Shown piece by piece: positions 1 through 7,080 of a stretch of DNA of 17,446 nt; position 1 is the first letter of the stretch; every line of letters starts with the position of its first letter. Made by a program: the position numbers and the translations under genes. Below the pieces are notes generated by a model. That model searched no databases. It was not told the DNA's origin and saw only the letters and a program-made list of their open reading frames with translations. The DNA is taken from contig CAZIDB010000092.1 in assembly GCA_964537965.1 (NCBI GenBank), positions 1-17,446 on the forward strand. The letters run 5' to 3'. Origin of the DNA: SURF-24 sp964537965. GTDB taxonomy: Bacteria > Bacteroidota > Ignavibacteria > Ignavibacteriales > SURF-24.

Positions 1-102
1 CAACCTGAATTTTAACACTCATAATTTAAGATTTGCCGGTCAACAGTGCAATGCAGTAAAACGGAATAACTTAGAAATTTTGGCTATTACATTGTAATAA
101 AA
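1..102. other. Left-edge sequence without a recognisable gene
   Basis: This stretch lies downstream of the last signal peptidase gene. Plus frame 2 is open from the window edge to a TAA at about position 98 (roughly 32 codons), so the tail of a plus-strand gene entering from the left is possible, but the translation resembles nothing I know. A 13-base inverted repeat (ATTACA-T-TGTAAT) sits at 86-98, just past the lepB stop. It is too short and has no U tract, so I do not call it a terminator. Confidence 0.3.
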
Positions 103-987
103 CTATTTTATCAATCTTCCAATCCGTTCTTCTCTTAGTGAACCAAACAAATCTAATATGTTTGAAATAGAAGAATCCCATGACCAGTAAATAATAAATG
201 CTTTTCCAACGATTTTATCTCTTGGTACAAATCCCCAGTAACGGCTGTCAAAACTTTCATCGCGGTTATCGCCCATCATAAAGTAATAATCTTTTTGTAT
301 TACATAAGATTTAACCGGAATTCCATCTACTTTAATAATGTAACCATTTACTTCAACTGCTTCTTTGTTAAGCTCACGATTAATTAGAATCCGCCATTTT
401 TCAATGTTGAACCTGTTTAATTCAATAACATCATCCTTCCCTGGTACAATCAATGGTCCGTAATTATCTTCATTCCACTGTGCACCTTTAGGAAATATTC
501 TTGATTCGATGTCATCAGTTCGTTTAATCCTATTATCTGAATGAAAAAGGTTTGGTGGATTTGTAAATCTTTTACCGTTAACAAATACAACCTTGTTTAC
601 AATTTTTATTGTATCACCGGGGCATGCTATACACCGTTTTATATAATTAACAGTCTCAACAGGAAAAAGCTGATCTCTATCCCCGGGATATTGAAAGACA
701 ACTACATCATTTTGTCTGGGTTCTCTTATTGCAGGTAAATTAAACCATGGAATTTTTATTCCTGTAAAAGGCATGTACTGCGGAGTAGAGGCACCATAAA
801 TAAATTTATTCACAAGAAGGAAATCTCCAACGAGCAATGTTTTCTCCATTGAGCCTGTTGGTATTGTAAAAGCCTCAAGAAAAAAAGTCCTGATGACAAA
901 GGCGGTAAGGATTGCAATCAGTAATCCTTTAATAAGGCCAATATTTTTCACTTTATGAGTTTCCTTTATCTCAGTCTCATCATTCAT
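103..987 (-). CDS. lepB: Type I signal peptidase, third and most divergent of three tandem copies
   Basis: This membrane-bound serine protease cleaves signal peptides from Sec/Tat-exported proteins at the outer face of the inner membrane. One N-terminal membrane segment spans about residues 18-38. It is followed by the S26 boxes: PTGSM with nucleophile Ser46, the general-base Lys117 in YIKRC, and the MMGDNRDESFDSRYWG box near the C-terminus. As in many Bacteroidota/Chlorobi enzymes, about 100 residues lie between the Lys box and the GDNRD box, giving 294 aa. The first ATG (987) is used; no clear Shine-Dalgarno precedes it. It is the last gene of the lepA-lepB-lepB-lepB series, separated from the preceding lepB by 185 bases that hold a stem-loop. 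It is clearly less similar to the other two copies than they are to each other (for example CIACPGD instead of CVGLPGD), which suggests an older duplication. The family assignment is secure; distinct substrate preference is inference. Confidence 0.95.
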   Translation of the reverse strand: MNDETEIKETHKVKNIGLIKGLLIAILTAFVIRTFFLEAFTIPTGSMEKTLLVGDFLLVNKFIYGASTPQYMPFTGIKIPWFNLPAIREPRQNDVVVFQYPGDRDQLFPVETVNYIKRCIACPGDTIKIVNKVVFVNGKRFTNPPNLFHSDNRIKRTDDIESRIFPKGAQWNEDNYGPLIVPGKDDVIELNRFNIEKWRILINRELNKEAVEVNGYIIKVDGIPVKSYVIQKDYYFMMGDNRDESFDSRYWGFVPRDKIVGKAFIIYWSWDSSISNILDLFGSLREERIGRLIK

Positions 988-1026
988 TTTTTCAAACGGT
1001 CTTTATTGGTACTTAACTATATAACG

Positions 1027-1073
1027 AACCCCCTTATTCACACTCTCTTGGTTTAAGAGAAGAGCAGGGGGTT
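1027..1073. repeat. Two-tier stem-loop between lepB copies
   Basis: A perfect 8-bp outer stem (AACCCCCT at 1027-1034 with AGGGGGTT at 1066-1073) encloses a perfect 6-bp inner stem (TCTCTT at 1044-1049 with AAGAGA at 1055-1060) with a GGTTT loop. The internal loop is asymmetric (9 and 5 bases). No U tract follows on either strand, so it is not a textbook intrinsic terminator. It could be a mobile or REP-like palindrome, or an RNA structure that stops or stabilises the lepB message. Confidence 0.55.
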
Positions 1074-1172
1074 AAGTTTAAAATTACTTTAAAGAAAATC
1101 TTACTTAGAACCACAGAACAATGTACTCAATCATAAAATATATGTTATAAGAATCATCCAATCATATTTTTA

Positions 1173-2114
1173 TTAATGAATAAGTCGTGCAATTCTGTTC
1201 AATCTTACAGAGCCAAGCAGATTAAAAAAGTCTGACCAGAGTATTGAAGGATCCCAAGACCAGTAAATAATTAATGCCTGCCCGACTATTTTGCTTCGGG
1301 GTACAAAGCCCCAGAATCTTGAGTCCAGACTATTATCTCTATTATCTCCCATCATAAAATAATAATTCTCTTTAAGTGTGTAAGATGTTACAGCTTTCCC
1401 ATCAATAAATATTTTATTGTCGACCATATTTACTGAACCTTCTTTCTCAAGTTCTCTTTCAATTATTGTTTTCCAGTGGTAATAGTTATCACTGGAAAGT
1501 TTTATCACGTCTCCTTGTTTTGGAATGTAAAGCGGTCCATAGTTATCTTCATTCCAATCTGCTCCTGCCGGGAATATTCTGGGATTAGGGACACCAGCTG
1601 GAATAGGTTGGGCTGTGAGATATTGAATATGAGGTGGACGCCAGAATTCTTTTCCATTGACGAATAAAACTTTATCCCGTATTTGAATTGTATCTCCGGG
1701 TAATCCAACACAACGTTTTACATAACTTAGTACCTGTGTTGGTTTGAACTGATCTCTGTCTCCGGGATATTCGAATACAACTACATCTTTATGTTCCGGT
1801 TCCCGCCAAGATGGTGTTGTAAAATATGGAAGACGAATATCCGTAAATGGAATTGTTCTTGGTGATGATGAACCATATATAACCTTATTAACAAGAAGAA
1901 AATCTCCGACAAGGATTGTTGTTTCCATTGAGCCTGTCGGTATTCTTGATGATTCAAGTAAAAATGTTTTAATAATCATTGCGCCGATAAAAGCAAAAAG
2001 AAGCGTTTCAACAAAATGCTTCGTCTTTTCCTTAGGAGATTTTAATTGTTTTTGTTTTAACTCTTCTTCAGTTCTGATTCCGAAAAATTTTCTTGTTATT
2101 TTTTTCCAGTCCAA
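1173..2114 (-). CDS. lepB: Type I signal peptidase, second of three tandem copies
   Basis: This is a full-length (313 aa) S26A signal peptidase. A cytoplasmic basic N-terminus (about residues 1-35) precedes one membrane segment (about 36-54). The nucleophile is Ser62 in PTGSM, the base is Lys133 in YVKRC, and the MMGDNRD...DSRFWGFVPR box is intact. It aligns without gaps to the upstream paralogue over these boxes and shares long near-identical stretches with it (for example the SSSPRTIPFTDIRLPYF region), so the two arose by a fairly recent tandem duplication. The start is TTG at 2114. A GGAGG sits 8 bases upstream and there is no in-frame ATG before residue 46, so a non-ATG start is well supported. 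Only 51 bases separate it from the preceding lepB, consistent with one transcript. All catalytic residues are kept, so it should be active. Confidence 0.96.
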   Translation of the reverse strand: MDWKKITRKFFGIRTEEELKQKQLKSPKEKTKHFVETLLFAFIGAMIIKTFLLESSRIPTGSMETTILVGDFLLVNKVIYGSSSPRTIPFTDIRLPYFTTPSWREPEHKDVVVFEYPGDRDQFKPTQVLSYVKRCVGLPGDTIQIRDKVLFVNGKEFWRPPHIQYLTAQPIPAGVPNPRIFPAGADWNEDNYGPLYIPKQGDVIKLSSDNYYHWKTIIERELEKEGSVNMVDNKIFIDGKAVTSYTLKENYYFMMGDNRDNSLDSRFWGFVPRSKIVGQALIIYWSWDPSILWSDFFNLLGSVRLNRIARLIH

Positions 2115-2122
2115 AAGGGATT

Positions 2123-2127
2123 CCTCC
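2123..2127 (-). promoter_or_regulatory. Shine-Dalgarno GGAGG fixing a TTG start
   Basis: On the minus strand GGAGG lies 8 bases before TTG at 2114-2112. It is one of the strongest ribosome-binding sequences in the window and supports initiation of the second lepB at TTG. Confidence 0.7.
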
Positions 2128-2165
2128 GTGGTGTCTTATTCGAGTTTATGAGTGAATAAAAAATA

Positions 2166-3107
2166 CTAATTAATCAATTTTGCAATGCGTTCAAGCCTAA
2201 CTGAACCAAGAAGATTGAATATTTCAGAAAACGGGATAGAGGGATCCCAGGACCAGTACACAACAATTGGTTGACCGACTATTTTGCTTCTTGGTACAAA
2301 TCCCCAGTATCTGCTGTCTAAGCTTACATCCCTGTTGTCTCCAACCATAAAATAATAATTATCCTGTAAAGTATAACTTGTAGCAGGTTTGCCGTCAATA
2401 AAAACCTGATCTCCAGCTACAGTAACAGAATTTTCTTTATCAAGTTCTCTTTCAATAATAGTTTTCCATTGAAAGATATTATTTACATCAAGATTAATCT
2501 TATCTCCTTTCCGGGGGACATAAAGTGGTCCGTAATTATCTCTGTTCCATCCGCTTCCTGTTGGGAAAATATCATTCATTATAAATCCATCCGGGTAAAC
2601 CTGGTTATCAACATATTGGATATGCGGTGGTCGTGGAAATTCTTTCCCGTTAACAAACAAAACCTTATCGCGGATTTGTATTGTATCTCCTGGTAAACCA
2701 ACACATCTCTTTACATAAGTATTTACAATGTGAGGTTTGAATTCATCTCTATCTCCGGGGTATTCAAAGACAACCACATCATATCTTTCAGGTTCGCGCA
2801 ATGACGGAGTTGTAAAGTAGGGGAGCCGGATATCCGTAAACGGAATTGTTCTTGGTGATGATGAACCATAAATAACTTTATTGATAAGAAGAAAATCACC
2901 AATCATAATTTCACTTTCCATTGAGCCGGTTGGTACTCTTGAAGATCCTAAAAGGAAAGTTTGTAAAATCATTGCTCCAATAAATGCAAAAAAGAGATTT
3001 CCAACAAAGAATTTAGTTCTCTCCTTTGCAGATAGTAATTCCTTCTGTTTTATTTCTTCAGCAGTTCTAATACCTATAAATTTTTTAACACTTTTCTTCC
3101 AATTCAT
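2166..3107 (-). CDS. lepB: Type I signal peptidase, first of three tandem copies after lepA
   Basis: This 313-aa S26A signal peptidase removes signal peptides during export at the inner membrane. The membrane segment is at about residues 33-53. Catalytic Ser62 lies in PTGSM and Lys133 in YVKRC; the third box reads MVGDNRDVSLDSRYWG. It starts at ATG 3107, 5 bases after an AAAAGG ribosome-binding sequence. It follows lepA by 74 bases that contain a GC-rich palindrome. The lepA-lepB order is the same as the well-known E. coli operon, so this copy probably sits in the ancestral position and the downstream copies are expansions. It is the closest paralogue of the copy at 1173-2114. The membrane segment carries Gly54 where that copy has Glu. 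The function call is secure; the division of labour among the three is unknown. Confidence 0.96.
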   Translation of the reverse strand: MNWKKSVKKFIGIRTAEEIKQKELLSAKERTKFFVGNLFFAFIGAMILQTFLLGSSRVPTGSMESEIMIGDFLLINKVIYGSSSPRTIPFTDIRLPYFTTPSLREPERYDVVVFEYPGDRDEFKPHIVNTYVKRCVGLPGDTIQIRDKVLFVNGKEFPRPPHIQYVDNQVYPDGFIMNDIFPTGSGWNRDNYGPLYVPRKGDKINLDVNNIFQWKTIIERELDKENSVTVAGDQVFIDGKPATSYTLQDNYYFMVGDNRDVSLDSRYWGFVPRSKIVGQPIVVYWSWDPSIPFSEIFNLLGSVRLERIAKLIN

Positions 3108-3148
3108 AAAAACCTTTTATGTTGAAAATCAATAAAGCACATTTTTAG

Positions 3149-3180
3149 TCCCTTCCCTTGGGGAAGGGATTTAGGGATGG
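3149..3180. repeat. REP-like GC-rich palindrome with a G-rich tail
   Basis: A perfect 9-bp stem (TCCCTTCCC at 3149-3157, GGGAAGGGA at 3161-3169) with a 3-base loop is followed by the tail TTTAGGGATGGG up to the lepA stop. The composition is strikingly GC-rich for this AT-rich neighbourhood. A hairpin head plus short GGGNNGGG tail is the usual form of dispersed REP-type palindromes in this group. No U tract follows on the lepA transcript, so a terminator role is less likely. Confidence 0.5.
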
Positions 3181-3181
3181 G

Positions 3182-4975
3182 CTAATCTTCAATCTGAAGT
3201 ACGGCTAAAAATGCTTCCTGAGGAATCTCTACATTGCCGACCTGCTTCATCCTGCGCTTGCCTTCCTTTTGTTTCTCTAACAATTTTCTTTTACGTGTAA
3301 TATCGCCGCCATAACATTTAGCAAGTACGTTTTTCCTTAATGCTTTTACATTTGCTCTTGAGATTACTTTTGTTCCAATTACTGCCTGAATGGCAACTTC
3401 AAACATCTGACGGGGAATCAGGTCTTTAAGTTTTGAACAGACTTTAAGTCCCCAATCGTAGGATTTACTTCTGTGCACAATAAAAGAAAGAGCATCAACC
3501 TGCTCACTGTTTAATAATATATCAAGCTTAACAAGGTCAGATTCACGGTAACCTAAAAATTCATAATCAAATGACGCATAACCGCGGCTCATGGATTTCA
3601 GCTTATCATAAAAATCAAATATGATTTCCGATAGCGGGAATTCATATGTCAAATCTGCTCTTGTAGGATCAAGATAATTTGTGTTTTTGTATATACCACG
3701 CTTGTCCATAGAAAGTTTCATTAAATTTCCAACGTATTCACTTGGACAAACAATCTGTGCTTTAACAAAAGGTTCTTCTATTTTATCAATAACTCCAACT
3801 TCGGGCATCTCGGCAGGATTATCAACGATTTTTATCTCACCATTTTTCAAATAAACGTGATACTCAACGTTAGGTAATGTATTAATAATTGATTGATTAT
3901 ATTCCCGCTCAAGTCTTTCCTGTACAATTTCCATGTGAAGCAATCCAAGAAATCCGCAGCGGAAACCAAATCCTAACGCAGCAGAAGTTTCCGGAGAATA
4001 AATTAAAGCAGAATCATTCAACTTAAATTTATCTAATCCATCTCGTAAGTCTTCGTAGTCATCTGAATTGGTTGGATAGATACCGCTGTAAACCATCGGC
4101 TTAACTTCTTTATAACCGGGTAAAGGATTTTCCGCGCCATTCTTTGCGTGAGTTATTGTATCACCAACTTTAGTATCGTGAACATCCTTAATTCCAGCAA
4201 TTAAGTAGCCAACGTCTCCAGCCATTAATTCTTTGGTCTTGATCTTCTTCATTCCGAGGATGCCGACTTCTTCTGCAAGTAAGGTTTTATCATTGGCAAA
4301 AAATTTAAGCTGATCTTTTTCCTTTAGAATACCGTGGAAAATTCTTATATAAGCAACTGCACCGCGGTAGGGATCAAATATAGAATCGAAAATTAATGCT
4401 TGTAACGGCTCTTCCTTTTCACCAACAGGAGGAGGAATTCTCTTAACTATTGCTTCAAGAATTTCATCAATACCAATTCTTGCTTTTGCGCTTGCAAGCA
4501 AAATACTGTTCGCTTCGCAACCAATTAAATCAACAATCTGGTGTGTAACAGTTTCTACCATTGCGCTTGGCAGATCAATTTTATTTATAACCGGAATTAT
4601 TTCAAGACCGGCTTCAATAGCAAGATAGAGATTGCTTATTGTCTGAGCTTCGACACCCTGGGCAGCATCAACCACAAGCAAAGCGCCTTCGCAGGCAGCA
4701 AGTGAGCGTGATACTTCGTAAGAAAAATCTACGTGTCCCGGTGTATCAATTAAATTTAGTGTGTAATCTCTGCCATCAGATGCTTTATATTTCATCTGGA
4801 TAGCATGAGATTTAATTGTTATTCCACGTTCGCGTTCAAGGTCAAGATCATCAAGTACCTGGGCAACCAATTCACGTTCCGAAACAGTTCCTGTACGGGC
4901 AAGAAGACAATCGGCAATTGTAGATTTACCATGATCTATGTGTGCAATAATGCAGAAATTACGTATATGATCCAT
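3182..4975 (-). CDS. lepA: Elongation factor 4 (LepA), ribosome-associated GTPase
   Basis: LepA is a translational GTPase related to EF-G that binds the 70S ribosome and acts in elongation quality control or initiation/assembly. Visible motifs are the G1 P-loop AHIDHGKST (residues 11-19), the effector region RERGITIKSHA, G3 DTPGH and G4 NKIDL. Domain II and EF-G-like domains III and V follow, and then the LepA-specific C-terminal domain containing GGDITRKRKLLEKQK. The length of 597 aa is the normal full length for the family. The ATG at 4975 is preceded by TAGGA with about 4 bases spacing. It heads a minus-strand series with three signal peptidases behind it. A plausible promoter lies at 4999-5030. 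Nothing is truncated and no key residue is missing. Confidence 0.98.
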   Translation of the reverse strand: MDHIRNFCIIAHIDHGKSTIADCLLARTGTVSERELVAQVLDDLDLERERGITIKSHAIQMKYKASDGRDYTLNLIDTPGHVDFSYEVSRSLAACEGALLVVDAAQGVEAQTISNLYLAIEAGLEIIPVINKIDLPSAMVETVTHQIVDLIGCEANSILLASAKARIGIDEILEAIVKRIPPPVGEKEEPLQALIFDSIFDPYRGAVAYIRIFHGILKEKDQLKFFANDKTLLAEEVGILGMKKIKTKELMAGDVGYLIAGIKDVHDTKVGDTITHAKNGAENPLPGYKEVKPMVYSGIYPTNSDDYEDLRDGLDKFKLNDSALIYSPETSAALGFGFRCGFLGLLHMEIVQERLEREYNQSIINTLPNVEYHVYLKNGEIKIVDNPAEMPEVGVIDKIEEPFVKAQIVCPSEYVGNLMKLSMDKRGIYKNTNYLDPTRADLTYEFPLSEIIFDFYDKLKSMSRGYASFDYEFLGYRESDLVKLDILLNSEQVDALSFIVHRSKSYDWGLKVCSKLKDLIPRQMFEVAIQAVIGTKVISRANVKALRKNVLAKCYGGDITRKRKLLEKQKEGKRRMKQVGNVEIPQEAFLAVLQIED

Positions 4976-4998
4976 TCGTTCCTATAAAATTAAGCACT

Positions 4999-5030
4999 CA
5001 AAATATACCGATAGAGGCAGGTAAATTCAA
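4999..5030 (-). promoter_or_regulatory. Candidate Bacteroidota-type promoter for the lepA-lepB series
   Basis: On the minus strand TTG (5030-5028) is followed after 20 bases by TATATTTTG (5007-4999). The known Bacteroidota pattern is TTG, 17-23 bases, TAnnTTTG; this differs by one extra T inside the -7 box. It lies 24 bases upstream of the lepA ATG, in the 187-base divergent gap between lepA and the secreted protein gene. No equally good element was seen for the plus-strand gene. Confidence 0.4.
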
Positions 5031-5162
5031 TTATAGAATATTAATAGAAAATATGGTATAAAAAGTGTTGTTTGTTAAATCTTTTAAAAAAAGTTGTAAT
5101 AAAAAAAGCAGAAGATTATATTAAAATCCAGGGCAATCAAAAAAATAAAAAAGGAGGGTATA

Positions 5163-6977
5163 ATGAAAAAAAGCATTACTGCTAAGTTTTTTCTGATTAT
5201 TGTCTTCCTGTTTTTGTTGAACATAAATAATACTACTGAAATATTTGCACAGGGACCAATAATAGAAATTGTTGAGTTAGAACAACTCAACTTGAGAAAC
5301 ATGCAACCGGAAATTATGTATTCACAGTATGCATTGTTGACCCTTGGTTATTTACCTGCCGCTTTGAATTATTATTTAACCATAGGCATAGAAAGACCAG
5401 GAAACGGAACATTTTCAATGGTTATTCAGAATATGCTTCTTCCTTCTGCTGAATATATGGCTGAATTTCAATACCTGAGTATGAGGATATCATTAATCCA
5501 GCTTGGAGTAATCGATGGTGTACAATTACCTCCAGGGACATTATTAAGGGTATATATTCACATGGACTCATCTCCAATGCTATATCCATCTTATCTGAAT
5601 TTTTATGGAGAATTCAATCCACTACCTACTTACGGAGATGATGACTCTGAGGGAATTGATACACCAGTTCCACCAGAGGAGCCGCAAATTACACAAAATA
5701 CACCAGCTGAAGATTATACTGCAACTTCAAAAATTAACTACCGTGGTTGTCGTGTTCCTAATGTTGATCTTGATGATAGTGCTTATCCTGATAATGAAAC
5801 TTATGCAGGTGATAAAAGAGCTTGTGGACCAGCATCTGCCGCAAATAGTATGGCATGGTTGCTTGATGTATATAGATCTGACTTACATCTGGAAATGTCT
5901 ACAAGAGATTTATTGACTGAGCTTAGTAGTTACATGAAAAGAGAAAGAAATTCAGGTGTAACATTAAAACAGTTTATTAAAGGAAAGCTGGATTTTATCA
6001 AAGCAAAAAAATTACCCATCAAAGTTAAATTCCAGTCTGCAGATACAACAGGAAACATTTTTAGTAGTGATGGTTCAACTTATGCTGAAAATCAGAATGG
6101 AAAAAATAAATATCCAACCTGGGAATGGATAAAAGCTGAATTAGATTCAGGTGAAGATGTTGAAGCCCATTATTACTGGTGGGACGGTGAAAAATGGAGA
6201 GGTCATGCAGTTGTACTTACAGGATATGATGAAACCTCAGGAGGAAGAAAAACACTAAAATATAAACACGATAGAAAACAGGGTGCAACGGGTGGACTTC
6301 AACAAGAACCGGCTAATATTTTAGTTGATGATTATGGAAGATTGGTATTTTATAATAATGGACATAGAAAATACATTCGGCATGTAGTTTCAGAAAGTCC
6401 TGGTGATCCATACACCCCTGTTGAAATGAGTTATTTTAGTGCTAAAATTATAAGTAATAAAGTTGAATTAGTATGGAAAACGATTACTGAAACAAATAAC
6501 CGTGGATTTGAAATAGAAAAAAGTGTTGATAGAATAACATTTCAAACAATAGGTTTTATTAAAGGAAAAGGTACTTCGAGTAATCCACAGATTTATTATT
6601 TTGTCGATAAAAATAATTCCGGAAGCAATGTTTTTTATTATAGATTGAAACAGGTTGATTTTGACGGAACTTATGAATATTCCAAAATAGTCGAGGTTAT
6701 AAATAATCTTCCAAGTGAATATAGCTTAAGCCAGAATTATCCAAATCCGTTTAATCCTACCACAAAAATAAACTTCGGTTTACCTGTTAAGTCTTTTGTG
6801 ACATTGAAGGTATATAATGTTATTGGGAATGAGATTGCAGTTATAGTAAATGAAGAAAAACCTGCTGGTTGTTATGAAGTAGAGTTTAATGGTTTTGGAA
6901 TAAGTAATGGTGTTTATTATTACAAACTTCAATCAGATAACTATTCTTTAGTCAAAAAAATGCTGCTTCTTAAATGA
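5163..6977 (+). CDS. Secreted C39-like (papain-fold) cysteine peptidase candidate with T9SS sorting domain
   Basis: A signal peptide (residues 1-29, cleavage after IFA) is followed by an unrecognised domain at about 30-150. An acidic, Pro-rich linker (about 150-175) leads to a region at about 200-400 resembling C39-like peptidases: CGPASAANSM with candidate nucleophile Cys221, GHAVVLTGYD with candidate His348, and a DDYG motif at 389-392 where this fold often has its Asp/Asn. Next comes a beta-sandwich segment (about 419-515, FEIEKS...YYRLKQVDFDG) common before the tail in this group. The T9SS type A sorting domain starts at about residue 521 (NYPNPFNPTTKI) and ends in KKMLLLK. An AGGAGG 5 bases before ATG 5163 fixes the start. 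The product should cross the outer membrane and be released or surface-anchored. Secretion is confident; proteolysis is inferred from motifs, and an inactive or binding C39-like domain is possible. The gene is monocistronic, with a palindrome directly downstream. Confidence 0.8.
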   Translation: MKKSITAKFFLIIVFLFLLNINNTTEIFAQGPIIEIVELEQLNLRNMQPEIMYSQYALLTLGYLPAALNYYLTIGIERPGNGTFSMVIQNMLLPSAEYMAEFQYLSMRISLIQLGVIDGVQLPPGTLLRVYIHMDSSPMLYPSYLNFYGEFNPLPTYGDDDSEGIDTPVPPEEPQITQNTPAEDYTATSKINYRGCRVPNVDLDDSAYPDNETYAGDKRACGPASAANSMAWLLDVYRSDLHLEMSTRDLLTELSSYMKRERNSGVTLKQFIKGKLDFIKAKKLPIKVKFQSADTTGNIFSSDGSTYAENQNGKNKYPTWEWIKAELDSGEDVEAHYYWWDGEKWRGHAVVLTGYDETSGGRKTLKYKHDRKQGATGGLQQEPANILVDDYGRLVFYNNGHRKYIRHVVSESPGDPYTPVEMSYFSAKIISNKVELVWKTITETNNRGFEIEKSVDRITFQTIGFIKGKGTSSNPQIYYFVDKNNSGSNVFYYRLKQVDFDGTYEYSKIVEVINNLPSEYSLSQNYPNPFNPTTKINFGLPVKSFVTLKVYNVIGNEIAVIVNEEKPAGCYEVEFNGFGISNGVYYYKLQSDNYSLVKKMLLLK

Positions 6978-6980
6978 TTT

Positions 6981-7014
6981 TTATTAGAGATGGGATATAT
7001 CCCATCTCTAATAA
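6981..7014. terminator. Perfect 34-bp palindrome after the T9SS peptidase gene
   Basis: The 34 bases starting 3 bases after the TGA stop are a perfect palindrome: the left arm TTATTAGAGATGGGAT pairs with ATCCCATCTCTAATAA, with AT at the centre. The RNA would form a long hairpin with a tiny loop. No U run follows on the plus strand, so it is an atypical terminator; the placement between a stop codon and a new promoter supports a termination or 3'-end protection role. Confidence 0.55.
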
Positions 7015-7024
7015 GTTCATCCGA

Positions 7025-7059
7025 TTGACTGCAATGCACTTCTATTTTTCTTAAATTTG
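7025..7059 (+). promoter_or_regulatory. Bacteroidota-type promoter for the metallophosphoesterase gene
   Basis: TTG at 7025-7027 and a perfect TAnnTTTG box (TAAATTTG, 7052-7059) are 24 bases apart, one more than the usual 17-23. The box ends 21 bases before the ATG at 7081, giving a short leader. This is the best promoter match in the window. Confidence 0.5.
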
Positions 7060-7080
7060 TAAAAAACATTTTAAGATGAA

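Noticed and set aside
2469..3135. Plus-strand open frames opposite the lepB copies
   Set aside because: They are mirror frames of conserved signal peptidase genes and appear only because the paralogues are alike.
5605..5916. Plus-strand open frame of 103 codons inside the T9SS peptidase gene
   Set aside because: It overlaps a well-supported gene in another frame and has no ribosome-binding site or recognisable domain.
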